Shown piece by piece: positions 45,621 through 58,760 of a stretch of DNA of 64,000 bases (positions are counted from its first letter, which is position 1; each line of letters starts with the position of its first letter). A program made the position numbers and the translations under genes. Under the pieces are notes generated by a model that saw nothing but the letters and a program-made list of their open reading frames with translations, made no database searches and was not told the DNA's origin. Source of the DNA: Larus michahellis (taxonomy: Eukaryota > Chordata > Aves > Charadriiformes > Laridae); contig NC_133903.1 of NCBI RefSeq assembly GCF_964199755.1, positions 1,679,001 through 1,743,000 on the forward strand, in the 5' to 3' direction.

Positions 45621-48600
45621 CTTTCCCCTCTGTACAGCAATCACCTCCTAAAGCCTCAATGAAACGGGGTTAAAAAACAATAAAAGGAGAAAGCCAGAGC
45701 CGCAGACCACCCAGGTCAGGGTGCGTTTATCAGGCAAGCATCGCTCCGTGCGATGCAAGGCTTCTCTCAGCCGCTTCTGGGAGATTTGACCAGGAATATG
45801 ACTAACACAACACTTGGCAAAGCAAAGACTAATAGTGTGATTGTTCTGCCGGCTTCTCCCCTTCTTGAGTAATATCGTGCTGAGCAGTGTTCGAGTTAGC
45901 GATCTGAAAGGCCTTTTCATTATTGTATCGAAAACTCCTCTGACTGCAGATCTCTTAATCAAAGGACTTTTATGTAAAGTCACATTTTTTCCAAAACCAG
46001 AAAAGTTCAGGCTCAGAGCATAAACATTAGACTCATTATTTAGAAATAGCAACTAAGTCCTTTGGGTTCTGGTATCAGATCAAAGCTAAAAAATTAAATT
46101 GCTTCAGAAAAAAAAAATTAGTTCGTTTTGGGAATCAGCATATTTCTTGTTTGCTTTTTCATTATGTAGCTAAAAAAAGGAATAGTGAGATTCTGTCGGT
46201 GGTTTTCAAGTGTTTTCCAAAACTGGATGGATGGTGCATGCTAAGTACTTCCACAGTCTGTGGAGGCAGAAAACATTTTGTTGACATGACAATAAAAACA
46301 TTCTGCAGACTTATCGAGTTATTTTCTCCTTCGCCATCCGTAGCCACAAGAAAGCAGCGTGATCACCACGCTCCCGGGGAACAGAAACCTGCGCTCGGCT
46401 GGTGTTGCCTTTGAACCGAAGTGCTGGATCCTGCCCCGACACGTGGAGCAGGAGATTTCCAGCCAGGTGGTGGGTGAGACTTGGGAAGTGGCCTCAGTTC
46501 AGCAATGTCCCATGCCAACACGTGGCCCGGCCACGCTGTCCCAAAGAAATCGCCCCTTTTGGGGCTGTCCAGTGGTAACTGGTTTGCTAATGGTGGTTTG
46601 GGCAAAGATTATTAGTTTATTATTGCTAAGGAGTTTAGCCCCACTGCTCTGGTCACCAATACTATCCTATCTTCCACACCAAGCCTACCGATCCTCCCAT
46701 CTTCTCCCTGCTTGTGACCTCCACCTGCTTTTTTAGGCTATGGACACACAGATGAAGGAATTGGCTCTTGGCACAGGAGCGGGATGGAGACGTGGGGATG
46801 GGGGAGAGCCATGTCACACAGGTCTGCCGCTGCCAAGACAGGCGCTTTCTCCATGCAAGGCAAATCCCACCCTGGAACCCGCTGCTGCTGACAGCAGTTC
46901 CCACCCTTCTGGTGGTGGTGAACCCCGAGTCCATGGTGCCGACTGCCATGCTGGCCATCGGCACCTCAGGAGGTGCAATGTGGGAGCAAGGGTACAGACA
47001 AGACTAATATTTGGGATTGCTTTTTTTTTTTTTTTTCCCATTTCCTTCCTCATTATTTTTTTTCCCCCAACAACAATTACCGGTCATGCTCGCAAGGCAA
47101 ATGTGACCAACCTTAATTCCTGCTGATTTCTGTGAAGTTTGCAAGTGCCTCAGAGAGAGGTGGGACTCTCGAGAAGTACCAAAGAGAGCCGGCTGCCAAG
47201 GGCTGAGGAATGGCAGAAATGCCCACATGTTTTCTGTTTGTGACACCGCCGCTGATGGGAATCGTCTGATCACACGGTGAGACCGGTTCACGCTACCTTT
47301 ACACCAGTCCTTAAGATGTTTCCCTTATCTCTGACTTTCTGTGGCCTGCTAGGGTTTTCCCTGCCCGGTTCCTCTGTCACCTCGAAATGGTTTTAAGAGT
47401 TTATTCCTCAGGAAATGTGAGTTGCCTCCATGACTCGGCCACAGTTTCCCTGCTTGGCTGTCATACGGCATTTCATCTTTTCACTGCTCAGGTCCCCAGC
47501 TGTACAAAGAAGTTAATAATCAGAGGAAAACAAGCGTAGCAGGGCCAGCTACACAGAGATCGCCAAGTGTTGAGGGCCCATATAATTTCTTAAATGAATC
47601 GGTCACATGATACTCTTTTTTTTTTCCTCCTTTACAGGGTAATCGAAACTTTATAGACATTAGGAATCTGAAACATGCGTAGCAGTTATTTATGTACAAA
47701 TAGCCTTTTCACTGCAAACTGAGGTTCTTGTAGGGAAGAGAGTCCGTCTGTGAACACTGGAGCAACCAAGCACCTGTTTCCACAAGTGTTACGATTCCCA
47801 CAACTGGCGCGAACAGTTGATATTCAGGGTATAAAAGCAAATTTTCCATCTCTGCATTGCAACATTAGCTGTGGTGTTCCCAGCTAAGATCTCCTCAACC
47901 AACAAATAAATAAAGCTTTCCAAATGACCATCCCCTGCACCCTCTAATAAGGTCTGCCTTCATCTGAGCTAACATCTACCCAAGTCTTTGCGATGAGTGT
48001 TTCCTATGGGCTTGGCACTTGGAGACCTGCACCTAGTCTCCTAGACTTGAAGGTCCCCAACTAGTAGGAGATAGGAGGCCCAAGAGGGCAGATGGATGAG
48101 CTTGGGCCTCCAGGTCTTATCGAATGGGAGACTCGTGGCGGTCAGAATCGGCACCAAAAGAAAAGGTGCCTGCTAAGGCGAGGGGATGAAATTTGACCTT
48201 GTAAATTCCGTAACATGGGAACCAACTACACAGAAATCCAAGCTTCGGCAGGCAAGGCTGCTCTCTGGTGTTAGCTGCTCCCTGGCAAATGGCTGCTCGA
48301 TGCGCAGGAAAGGTTAGGATTGAGCTGATGCTGAGTTGGCAGCAAAACTGAATCCTCTGGAGTTTATTATCTGTCTTCAGTAAGGAAGAACAATATATAT
48401 AAATGTCTTCTGGCAGCCCACTTCCATGCTCTCATTCAGCCCCTGACCCTTTATTTGGGAAACCGCTACTTGAGAAAGCAGAAGATAAATCAGTGTACAG
48501 TAGGAAAATAATTTGAAGGTCTGGCTCAAGGCAGGGAATAGGAGGACAACAGAGTCCAAGCTTATCTGCCAGCTCAGTAAAATGGTGTGATATTGCATAT

Positions 48601-50959
48601 TAAGCAGGGGAAAGGAGAAGGACAAACTCTGCTGCAGGCATTGCTGGCCAAGGTGAAGAGACAGGCTGGGGGAAAGAACGGGGCTCAGGGAGGTAAAAGT
48701 GGTTCTTTCTTAGATGTCCTTTCCTTAACTACACACAGCACGGTCCCATGGAGCTCACTGATACCACCAGATCCTTTCCACCGCAGGGAGATGGTGCCTT
48801 AAAGATACTCAAACATGGTAAGCTGGTGCTGCAAGCCAAACGAGGAGCCATCAAAACGCAGCGTAGGTGATGGAGCTCCACCGAGGCACCACCATCCTCC
48901 GCCTGGGTCTGGCCATGGAGCCCCACTGCAGTGATAACACAGCATCGCCTCCGCGCCGCTGCCTTCATGTCATTGCAGAAAAGACGTTTTCGAGGAAACG
49001 GGAATAACACCAAAATGAATCGTTCCCTTCTGAATTGTTTATGGACCTTCAGACACCATCAAAGTCAGAAATACAGTGTGTTCATGGACAAAATCACTCA
49101 CTCCATTCTCACACTGGGAGAGGGAAGGGTCAGCAGTAAAGAGATATTATTCTGTGTTTCAGGGAAAAACTCAACCAGAGACATATTTTTCTTTCTGTAG
49201 TGGAGTTAATTGTCCATATCTGCAAGTAAACTGCAGTGATCCACTTCAGACCAGGACAAAAATTTAATTTTATTTCATTGTAATCAGAAATTTCAGAATT
49301 GATGGGATAGAGAGCACTGATCAAAAAAATTAAACACTGCAAGATTTTAAAACCTTATACTTAAAAGTACAAGGTTCTAAATGTCTGTAAAGTTGGTCTG
49401 TAAAGATGGCAAAAAAAGGACATTTTGAGCCTTTGAGGAGCACAAAGGATTCTAAGACCTAGGGAGACTTCTGGTTCTCTGAAAGTCTTAAGTGGTCGCC
49501 TAAATACCTTTTGAAGCCTGTCCTGCCTGCGTTTTTGCAGGTAGTGGAGACGCTCCACTTGCTTTTCAAGCCCAGGCTTCACCCTTCAGTCCCCTACTTG
49601 TTCCCTGCACACCCTGAGCCCTGGCCCTCATTTTTTGCCTCTGTGTCCTGAGCCCCTTTGAGCAATTTTCAAATGTCTCTGGGCTACAGTCTCTGTTTCG
49701 TATCTGAACCTATCCCTTCCCTTCTGTATCTACACTTCTAAGTATCTCTTCTTTTCTGGTATTACTTACTCCTAATAACTCTATAATTATATTGTGGAGC
49801 CCTGTCAAGCTTTTAGGAACAAAGCTCATATGAAGGATGCTATACAAAAATGGACCTCTATCACAGGGGAATTTGCGCTATGGCAAAGAGACGAGGAAGT
49901 TGTTTGATCATTACTCTTATCTGGAACAAATTGCACATAATAACTGTTAGTATTTTCTATCAGATTTTGTTCCTCAGACAGACGCAATTTTTTGGAAAAT
50001 TAATCCGTGTTTAACTGAATCATCTAAGTATATCTGAGTCCCCAAAATAAGATACTTAAATGTGCATTAAAAAATAAACAAATGACTAGTTCACTGAATG
50101 CGGCCCTTGTTTCACTGCCCTTGACATAGGCTTAGGAACTCAAAACTTCTGTATTGACATAAGATAAATGCTGCAAGACCATTAAGCAATCCATTGTTCT
50201 TATGGTACCCAATAATCTAGTCTTTTTATTTAAATATGATAGTAAGTAATCCCAGAGCCAATGAAAGCATGGAACGGACTAGGTGCTACGTTCCACAAAT
50301 ACTATATTGCATAGAAGAGTTTAACTCCTTATCTGAAAAACAGTTGGCTGTGACCGTATTAACAATTATATTATCAGTTTTACTTGGCAACATTTATGTG
50401 TCAAAACGCATCATGGGTTTCACAGCTTAGTTCCAGAAATAGGCTGAGATCTGGGTGACATCATACCTCCCCGTAAAACCCTATTTTCTCTTTTCTTCCT
50501 TCCATAAACACTTGTGCTCCCGGCCTTGCTCTGAACCCACTCAGGCCATTAAGGTATAACGAGCTCTTCCCACCGTTCAGCTCTCCGGCAGGTCAGGAGG
50601 GTTGAAAAGTTTACCAAAACAGGAGGGTTTGCCGCTGGAGGACAGGAGTCTCTGTGGCTCTGCTATGGCAGAGCAGGAAGAACGCCAAGGCCGCAATAAA
50701 ACCACAACCATTACGCAAGGAAGAGACTCCGAAGGCTGTCGATGACTGAATGGGGCTGTCGGTTGGCTGCGTGATGTAAAAGGACAAGAATGTGTTATGC
50801 TCGGGAGGTGCCACTGCCTTACCCAACCCCAGCCCTGGAAGCGCCGTGCCGAGCCCAGCCTGGGGCGGGCAGCGGAGCTGTGCCGGGTAAGGGTTATGAA
50901 AAACCAGGATTGGGCAGAACGGAAAGTCCTCTCGTAGAAGTCCGACTGGGATGTTTTAA
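45621..50959. other. Intergenic, no gene recognised
   Basis: Contains T runs near 47022 and 47055 and the hairpin near 48030. No coding or repeat assignment is possible for the rest. Confidence 0.55.
48015..48095. other. Imperfect hairpin of unknown role
   Basis: CCTAGTCTCCTA (48032-48043) can pair with TAGGAGATAGG (48065-48075) with one bulge and a 21-base loop. Outer sequences GGGCTTGG (about 48008) and GGCCCAAG (about 48077) may pair further. It is the size of a small RNA precursor, but nothing identifies it as a known microRNA. Confidence 0.2.
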
Positions 50960-51140
50960 ATAGTAAGCAACCGGATTCTTAAAAATGAAGTGGTAGAAAG
51001 TGGCGTTGTGAAATTGCATTGCAAAATCCAATTAAGTGAAGTTGCAAATAGCTACGCAACTGTCTGCTGTGTTGGGGCAGGGAGTTCTGGGTGCCGTTTT
51101 GATGATTCATGATCAATTATTACACTGTCTTCAGTTTTTT
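50960..51140. promoter_or_regulatory. Candidate conserved non-coding element
   Basis: GTGAAATTGCATTGC, AATCCAATTAAGTGAAG (CAATTAAGTG is an NKX-like word) and GATTCATGATCAATTATTAC. Non-repetitive. Confidence 0.3.
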
Positions 51141-53459
51141 CACAAGTGTACATTAGGAAAAAAAAATTAAATTCTAGAATTCTTTCCTAACGTTCAAAGA
51201 AGAACAGATATAAGGCATTCTCCTCTCTCCTTGAAAAAAATAAAGAAGGATGGAGTGTAATTAAAAATATGTAATAAGTTGCCATGGTCAACTCAGTGTC
51301 TTCATGGACTATGCCATAGACCATAACATTATCCTTTATTTTGAAGGACCAGTTCCCCAGATCTCAGCATAACCTTCAAAATCTAGAAAAACATCCTGGA
51401 AGTTATAAGCTGAGGAAAAAAAATAAATAAAAAAGAATTCCACTACTGAATTGAAAAGTTGTCTCAGGAATCACTCAGGAAAACTAAAACAACTAACCTA
51501 AATTTTGAAATTGAGTGTTTGGACCACATTAAACTCTGGGGCAGCGTTACTCAAGTTTTAGCCATTCCAGCTTTGATTTCATTTACTTTGGAAAAGAGTT
51601 AAGCAACAGTGAAGTTAAGGCACTTCAGTCAGAAGCTGAAGAGAAGCTTTATAATGTACTTTAAGGTCTTTAGGTTTTTTTGGAAGTTCCTGTGAGTTTC
51701 TCCAGGCAAACAGCTCTTCACTCGACAAATAACATCTGAATATTGGGATGTTCCTATCAATTCCTACAGAAGTTTGGAAGTGACACAAAACCCCAAATAA
51801 AGATACATTTAAGAATTTCTTGGGGTTTGTTTTGGTGTGTTTTTTTTTTTCTTTTCCATTTCCTTTTTTTCCCCCAAAAAGCCAGAGGCAAAATAAAAAA
51901 AAAAAAAAAAAAAGAGAGGGGGAAAAATACGGTGGAATTGCAGAACAAACAAGATGGCAAAATAACAGAACTATTTTTTAATAAGCTGGGAATTCGCCTC
52001 AGTATGCTGTTCTTGGAGGAGAGGCAGTTTCTGCGAGCTGGCCAGATTCCCCGTTGCAGACATGGGGACACCTGGAAGAAAGGACAACAGAAAGTTTTAT
52101 TCTTGTATAATCCTTAAGTTACATTTTTGTGACAAGAGTAAGTACTCCTTATTAAGGAAAGCTTGAAAGATTGCAGAACCTGTAAACTGCAGCTTTTACT
52201 GGTTAAAAGATAAAGAGGTTTAAAACTGGGCTCTTTACTCTCCCTACAAAGGCAGGATAACTGCCTTAACATCGGTGGAGTCACACAGTCGGAAAGTTGT
52301 TTTTGAGAGGATAGTCCAGCTGGTGAAAACAAAATATACTGAAAAAAGTGATGTGGAGATGGGGAGGGATAGGAGGGGGAAATGCTATAAATAAAACCTA
52401 TATTTGAATTAAATTCTTCTTGATCTTTAATGAGTTATGTTTCCTAAGGGAAGAGAGGAGTAAGAACGGTGATGAGGGAAACAAATGCTTGTTGAAGATT
52501 CAGAAGATATTGTCCAGGGTCCCAGCCCTGAGGCTGAATGGGAACAGAGCTGGGCTCACTCCGGGAAAAACACAAGATTTGTGAGGAAAACTACAAAATC
52601 TTGAAAAGAAGAGACATGCAAAGGTACGCTTCTCTCACAGAGACTGAGCAAGGGACAGAGGAGGATTAGAAGCTAGATATTGTTTCTGTGTCAACTTTTT
52701 TCCAAACCTAAGCTACGGAAATCTTCTTAGCTCTTTGATGATTTGCGGGTCTTTCTAAACCTCAATTAGTTAGTTATTAATTCTCTATCTTGATTATTTA
52801 TTTTAATCTATTAAACGGAGGCTAGGACTAGCTGTGAGGCTGATGGGAGGGAGCTCTGGAGCACCACAGCACCTCCTGGAGAGGTGACACAGAGCATGTT
52901 CCAGTGGCGTGATGTCGTGGGGGTCCAGGAGAGGCTGGGCAAAGGGAAGAGGTAGCGCTTGATGCAGTTTATCCTCGGCTCTTTTTTAGTGTGAGGTGAC
53001 CTGAATTACGCCTAAATATTGGCAATTGGCCTCAGCTGCTTTACAGGGTTCTCTGGTAGCTCTGGGCACTCTTGCTGGGGACATCTGTGGTGAATAAGCA
53101 ACAGCAAAAGAGCCGGCCTGCTTCGTCAAACGTTCTCTGATCTGTGTGCTATTAAATACATTGATTTTGTTAGTCGTCTGTTGTTTTTGGGATCCAATGG
53201 GGGACTGCACGGAAATCTCCCTTTACACAGGAGGTCTGGAAAAGGACATTCAGTGCTGGCTGTGATTTTAACAGGAGCTGAATTTCTAGAAACAAGTGGG
53301 AGAGCGGGGAAATCTCGAGCCTTCTCAATGCACCAAAAAGGAAGGAGGGTATCTCCTTCCCTTCCTTTGCAGAGATTTTCTTTAAAATGGAGTGGTTCTA
53401 TTTTGGGCAACATATGTGCTAATGTGTGTGGAAGTGCGTCACTCCGCTAGATTTCATCC
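51141..53459. other. Intergenic, no gene recognised
   Basis: AT-rich with homopolymer tracts (51240, 51415, 51838-51930). No gene seen. Confidence 0.55.
51838..51930. repeat. Homopolymer pair with hairpin potential
   Basis: A T-rich run ending TTTTTTTCCCCC (about 51864-51875) faces an 18-19-base A run and then GGGGGAAAAA (about 51918-51927), which is complementary to it. Likely low-complexity expansion rather than a regulatory structure. Confidence 0.5.
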
Positions 53460-53720
53460 ACCACTTGTGACATTCATTTTTTAAGGGAATTGTGTCTTGC
53501 CATCAGGACTTACAGCAGTAATATTACCAGTACGCATTTCCATACTCCATGAGCTGCAACTGCACGAGCTTAAACAGCAAGGTAGCTATTACAAGGCAGT
53601 ATGTGATTATCTAAAGGCAATATAAAACAGCCGTACAGGTTGCAGGTGTTTTGTTGGAGTGCTTTGGAGGCACTTTCTCATTAGGGGTTGACACCGATGC
53701 GTTTGTACATTTTAGAATTC
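53460..53720. promoter_or_regulatory. Candidate conserved non-coding element
   Basis: CAGTAATATTACCAG (near-perfect palindrome), AGGTAGCTATTACAAGG, GTGATTATCTAAAGGC and CATTAGGGGTTGACACC. No open frame and no repeat similarity. Confidence 0.3.
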
Positions 53721-56189
53721 ATATTGGGTTACCAAACCTCTTAACACGTGCTTGCCGGAGGCATTAGAAACCCTACCATCCCCCTCATGAAGCGCTTGGA
53801 TAGGCTGTGTCTCTGTCTCGGGGTAAGTACAGCTCCTGAGCTGCTGTTTGTGTGCTCCCACGTCAGGATTTAGACTGCTTGTACCCTTTTGTAAAGACCC
53901 GTAGAGCACGTTTCTGAAGTCACCACCAGCCTGTGCCACAAGTTTGTCAGAGCGCTGCTCAGCCTCTGGGGCAGCCCCGTATCTGGCAGTGGTAAGGACG
54001 GGGAATGCGACCACCTAAATGGCATCTTTAAGCATTGGGCTTTGTTTCTCACACATGGCCCGAGAAAAAAACGGAATCTACCAGGAAAACACATTTCTCT
54101 TTGCAGTTAGAAACAAATATTTTTATGATATCTCCCAAGTATTCGGTGAAGGCAAAAATACTGAATAACCTACAACAATGAATAGTCCACAACACTGAAT
54201 AACGGGACTTTTGAAGGCATCTTCTTCCCACTGGCACACTGAAAACAGGCATTGTGGGAACTGGTAGGACTTTAGCTCCATAGATCTAGAATTCAATTGG
54301 CCACACGGTAAAGGCAAAGCTGAACATCTTCATACTCTGAATATAGTGAAAAAGAAGGAGGTGGAATAAAGTCAGACGTATCCCCTCTTAGAAGGACCTG
54401 CCACACTCAGCTAAAATTGATGAAAGACCCAGTCTTACTAAGTCTCTATTTGGAATAGAAACGCAATGGTGGACACTGATGCAGAAGAGCAAAAAGGATG
54501 TTTCTGCCCACCTAGTTGCCACGGTTTGCTTCACGCCGTGTCAGTAGTGCAGTAGGGCACCTCTGACCCATAGATCGCTCCCACACTTCGTACCAGAAGT
54601 GGAGCTGTAGGGGACAGGCAGCAGCACTCATGATCTGTCATGAACATCGGATTTATGCAGTCACTTACATCTTACATCCTGTCCTTGAATGTCGCAAGGC
54701 AACATGTGTCAAGAAAATGCATTTGTCAAACGTATCTGTTGACTTTTCTGAACAAGTTGCACAGATGCTCACCTCTTCTTTCTAAAAAAAGGATTGTGTT
54801 GCAGCCAACGTTGCTATCAGAGCTCAGGAACAAATAAATGTGTGGCTCACCTCCAAGGGGTTTTCCCCCTTGGTTCCTCACAATTGACAAAGAAGCCAAT
54901 GTTGTTTAAAAGTAAGGCAGGATGACAAATCCATGCATGTGCTCTACTTTGTAGCTGTCTGAGCCTGCTGCTGCAGAGTTTTCTTAAGAATGACAGCATT
55001 ATTATATATTTCCTGGCAGAGACAATTTAAACTGATGCCCATTTTCTTCCTTCTGCCCTGGGAACTGAAAGGAAAAAAAAAAACACAATTGTACCCCGGA
55101 TGGGTTTAAAACAGGAAATAACATCTAAAATGTTGGAAAAGCTGGTTGACAAGCAAAAAAAAAAAAAATTAAAATAATAATTCCAATCTTTCCAGTGGAC
55201 AGATTTCTGTTGTAGTTTCATAAGTGGATGTAAAACTGGAATAATCTCAGCAGAGTAATTGTGTTCTGTTATGCCAAGTAGTATTACTACCCAAATTACT
55301 TCAGTTCACTCAATGGCATTCTTTGGGATGTCTATCAGCATGAAATAGTTGAGTGGGGACTGATTTTATAGCAGTTTGAAATACGTATCCAGCAGAGGAA
55401 ATCTTAGCCAATTAGAAAAAACACAGACAGGTGCCCATCAAACATTCACAGCATGGTCTTGAGCTTTGTCAGGATTTTCCTAGTCACAGATGACAAATGA
55501 ACCTAGTCCACCTCACTGGGGAACCTGCAGGGCTTGTACGCAAAAGAAACCAAGCTGCGTCATGGAGGGATCCCACGCAGTTCATTGCAGCCAGAAAGAA
55601 CTGCTCCTCTGCATCACTAGACGCTCTCTTGTGTCGGAAATTTCCCATCTCTAGGGAGTCAGGCTTGAATGCCAGTCTGGAAGGCTACAAGGAGTTTGCC
55701 GTGCAAGTTGCTGCTGTGAAGTTATGATCTGATAAGAGGGAGAGACAAACCAGAGCCGACTAACAGCTCGCTTCCTCCTCCTGGTTCTGCCACTTACCCC
55801 TGGCTGCCCTTCTCCCAGATTGTGTGTTAGGATGAAGAAATATGGATTTGCAATTTCACGAAAACTCCTTGTAACCTCTGACATGATTGCCGGTTTCTCA
55901 TATCTTAGAAGCCTACTTAAATTACAATAAAACACTCTGAAAGTCACCCCTTCTTCCTCCTGTTTCCTGTAATTAGAGTTATTCTCTGCCCTGACTCTCA
56001 TAATGACGGTGGGTTTATTAGCTACCCACATGTCAAGCCATTCCTGCTGGAAGATTCATGGGATCTTCCATGAGAAAGAGCAGTACTGAGAAAGCTGCAG
56101 AAGAGTTTGCATGTAGAAGAGATGTCTGATGGCATCATTGTTGAAATTTGATGGGGAAGAGTGGAATATGTCCTTGGATGTTTCTGTGA
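53721..56189. other. Intergenic, no gene recognised
   Basis: A small duplication of TGAATA with neighbouring CAACA words occurs at 54160-54202 (ACTGAATAACC, AATGAATAGTCC, ACTGAATAACGG). A-rich runs lie at 55071 and 55157. No gene seen. Confidence 0.55.
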
Positions 56190-56305
56190 AAAGGAACCAT
56201 CTGGATATAGTCCTGGGCAACCTGCTTTAGATGACCCTGCTTGAGCAGGTGGGTTGGACATGATGACCTCCAGAGATCCCTTCCAACCTCAACCATTCTG
56301 TGGTG
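56190..56305 (+). mobile_element. CR1 LINE 3' fragment (short)
   Basis: Contains the CR1 tail phrases GTCCTGGGCAACCTGCTTTAG, GACCCTGCTTGAGCAGG, GTTGGACATGATGACCTCC and CTTCCAACCTCAACC, then ATTCTGTGG. Only the last ~115 bases of the element remain. It differs in subfamily from the 7.3-kb copy, which has the GGGCTGGTGGGAGG variant instead of the GAGCAGG block. The 5' boundary is uncertain. Confidence 0.92.
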
Positions 56306-56599
56306 ATGGGAACCCACTGATGAGCTTTGTTTTGTCCAATCTATGCAATTTCTCACTCTCTTAGTTACCCATTGTATGTGTTTGAAATAAAAAGAGCTAC
56401 TTCACACGTCTTCTGCTGAGACTTGCCTCGCACATCTCTTGTGCTGAGACAGACCAGTAAATCTGATGTCACTCTCCATTTGGCCCATATCACTGGTATG
56501 AGGGGGGAGGGTCTGAGGGGAGATTGCATCCTGGGGTTAAATATCTTGTATCATTTTCTCTTGTTTTAAACTGGCAATTTTCCCATTGACACACTGGGT

Positions 56600-56672
56600 G
56601 GTAACACCGCCCCACTGAATTCAAACTCCCTCTTGGGCTCAGTGGAGCCAGAATTTTGTCCAGTGTCTTCTG
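56600..56672. repeat. Degenerate ancient amniote repeat relic
   Basis: GCCCCACTGAATTCAAACTCCC and CTCAGTGGAGCCAGAATTTTG with TCCAGTG resemble the two arms of the same family (gccccactgaagtcaatggg ... cagtggagccaggatttc). Confidence 0.4.
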
Positions 56673-58164
56673 TCACATTGTCCTAGGTCAGCTCTAACAT
56701 TTGGGTCTTTTAAAAATGACTTGTAGGTCCCCTGCACCCCCTCTTCCCACTGAAATAACTGATTTAGGAAGATCTGGTCTTTGGCTCTTGGAAAATTATT
56801 CTCTGTGTTCAGAGGGATGTATATTCTAACAACTGAAGATTTCGTTAGATGTTCTGGTCTGATCTACTGTATGACTCACTCAATGTCATTTCAACTACGG
56901 AGTTCTCTAACTCCTTGATTAAAAATGTCTTATCTGTAGGCATCTAGTCACCATCCAAAGACTTCAGGAGACAGACAGATAAAAACCAGTCCTTCATCCT
57001 TTCGCTGTAATTTTCTTCTTAGACATCCTTCTGTGATGTCCTCTTTACAACCTGTCAGTGCATACGGTAATGGGAGAATATGAAATATAGGGAGAACTTA
57101 GTAATTTAGGATCAAAATGAACAATATCCCTCAAAACTTGGGGCATGTGAAACTTATCAGTATGTACTAGAATGTTTTTAATTTGGGGAGAGAATTTCAG
57201 TAGGGTCATTTGGGAAAACAAACAAACACGCTTCTTTTCACATCCCTGAGATTTTGACTTTGTTTTTCAGTTATCAAAACGTGTCAACCAGCTCAGAGCC
57301 TAATGAGAATTCCACCCACCAAAACCAAATTATGTTTATAATGAATAGAAATGGTTGAAAATTCTGAATTCTGAGTGCTTGATGGAAGTGTGTTGATCAC
57401 TTCATTTTCCAAAGGGGAAAGAACAGATTCTGATGTAAATATTGTCAAAGGCTCTTTTCTGTAACAGTTTTCTGTGTAATTAACAACACGTTGGTTGGGT
57501 TTGCTCATTTTTTAAGTACAGAGGTCTTCACAAAAGTTGTGGTTCATCCTGAAGGAGGTTTATATACATATAACACTCAGAGAATGGAAGCCACAAATCA
57601 GACAGTCTCGTTCACGACTGTAAAGAAGAGATCACCTTTGCGCAAATGCTATCTCTTCACTAGAGGAAAAAAAAAAGTAAAGCAGCTAATTTATAAATCA
57701 TTGAAATAAGAAATCCATGGAGACAACAAAAAATTTTTACTTCAAAATGAGTTAGTCGCAACTACTACACCTACCCAGACTCCTCTAGCAGTTGACTATT
57801 TTGGTGTAAAAACATATAAATTTTTTCCTCCTGTTGAGACATACACTAAGATCAGGAGGGAGATATGGAGAAAGGTCAGCAAGGATCAGTCTTTAAGAGG
57901 GACAGATTGCTCATTAGTGAATGCAATAGACTTATCACCACAGAAAGAATAAAATTCAGTGATTGTATCTAAGAAGTATGAATGTTTTCCTTGTCAAATG
58001 TCATTCCCTTTAGAATTTGGCAATAGTAACTTAACGTAATTTTCTTTCATGTGAAATTCAGCTGGGCTGTGACTCCGTGCGTAATCTTTTTCTCATGATG
58101 GTAGTATAATTTGACATATCAACTGTATATTTATAATGGAAATAAACTTCATTATGACTCCCCA

Positions 58165-58242
58165 AAGGGATCTGATCTAAATCTCATTGAAAGAAAAATG
58201 GAAAGACTCCCATTGACTTCTCTGATCTTTGGTCAAACTATT
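58165..58242. repeat. Degenerate ancient amniote repeat (tcaatgggagttttgcc family)
   Basis: CTCATTGAAAGAAAAATGG, AAAGACTCCCATTGACTTC and TCTGATCTTTGG match the same phrase series as the copy near 19.1 kb, in the opposite register. Confidence 0.5.
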
Positions 58243-58559
58243 GTAGCCGTAGAATTCTCTCGCTTTCCCCCTTTAAGCTTTGCATCCGGAAACCACACAT
58301 ATTTGAAATCTATGTATTCGAGTCATCTCTTGTTTTGTTCCCATTGTTTCACAGAGTGTTAGAGGTGCACTTGCAATGTAAAACGGAACAATTATCGTCT
58401 TGTTTCGGTGTTATTATCTTGGCAGCAGAGTGCACAAGTATGACAACGCTAAAATCTCAAGTTTACATTAGGTTGCACGGAGCAAATTTTGCAGGCAGGT
58501 AACTGTGCTGACTTTTGTAGCATTGCAGGCAGTTACAGGGGAGCAGAATTTGGCCCCAT

Positions 58560-58760
58560 TTCTGCAAAATAACTGTGGCTTTCCTTAGCAGTCTGATCAT
58601 GTCATAACTCACTTTAATGCTCATGTATACTAGCCCAAGGGCTTATATAATTATTACGCCTGTCTCATCATGAAAGATGGATAAATCACACCTGAATACA
58701 AGAGTAGGAACTTGTTGTTTTGTTTAAATTTTAAACATTTTAAAATCATTATTAAATGAG
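58560..58760. promoter_or_regulatory. Candidate conserved non-coding element
   Basis: ATATAATTATTACGCC, GATCATGTCATAACTC and GATAAATCACACC in a repeat-free AT-rich block, ending in a TTTAAATTTTAAACATTTTAAAA palindrome-like run. Confidence 0.25.

Noticed and set aside
45110..45640. 176-codon open frame on the - strand
   Set aside because: It overlaps a CpG-rich segment with open frames on both strands. Its arginine- and proline-rich translation has no family resemblance.
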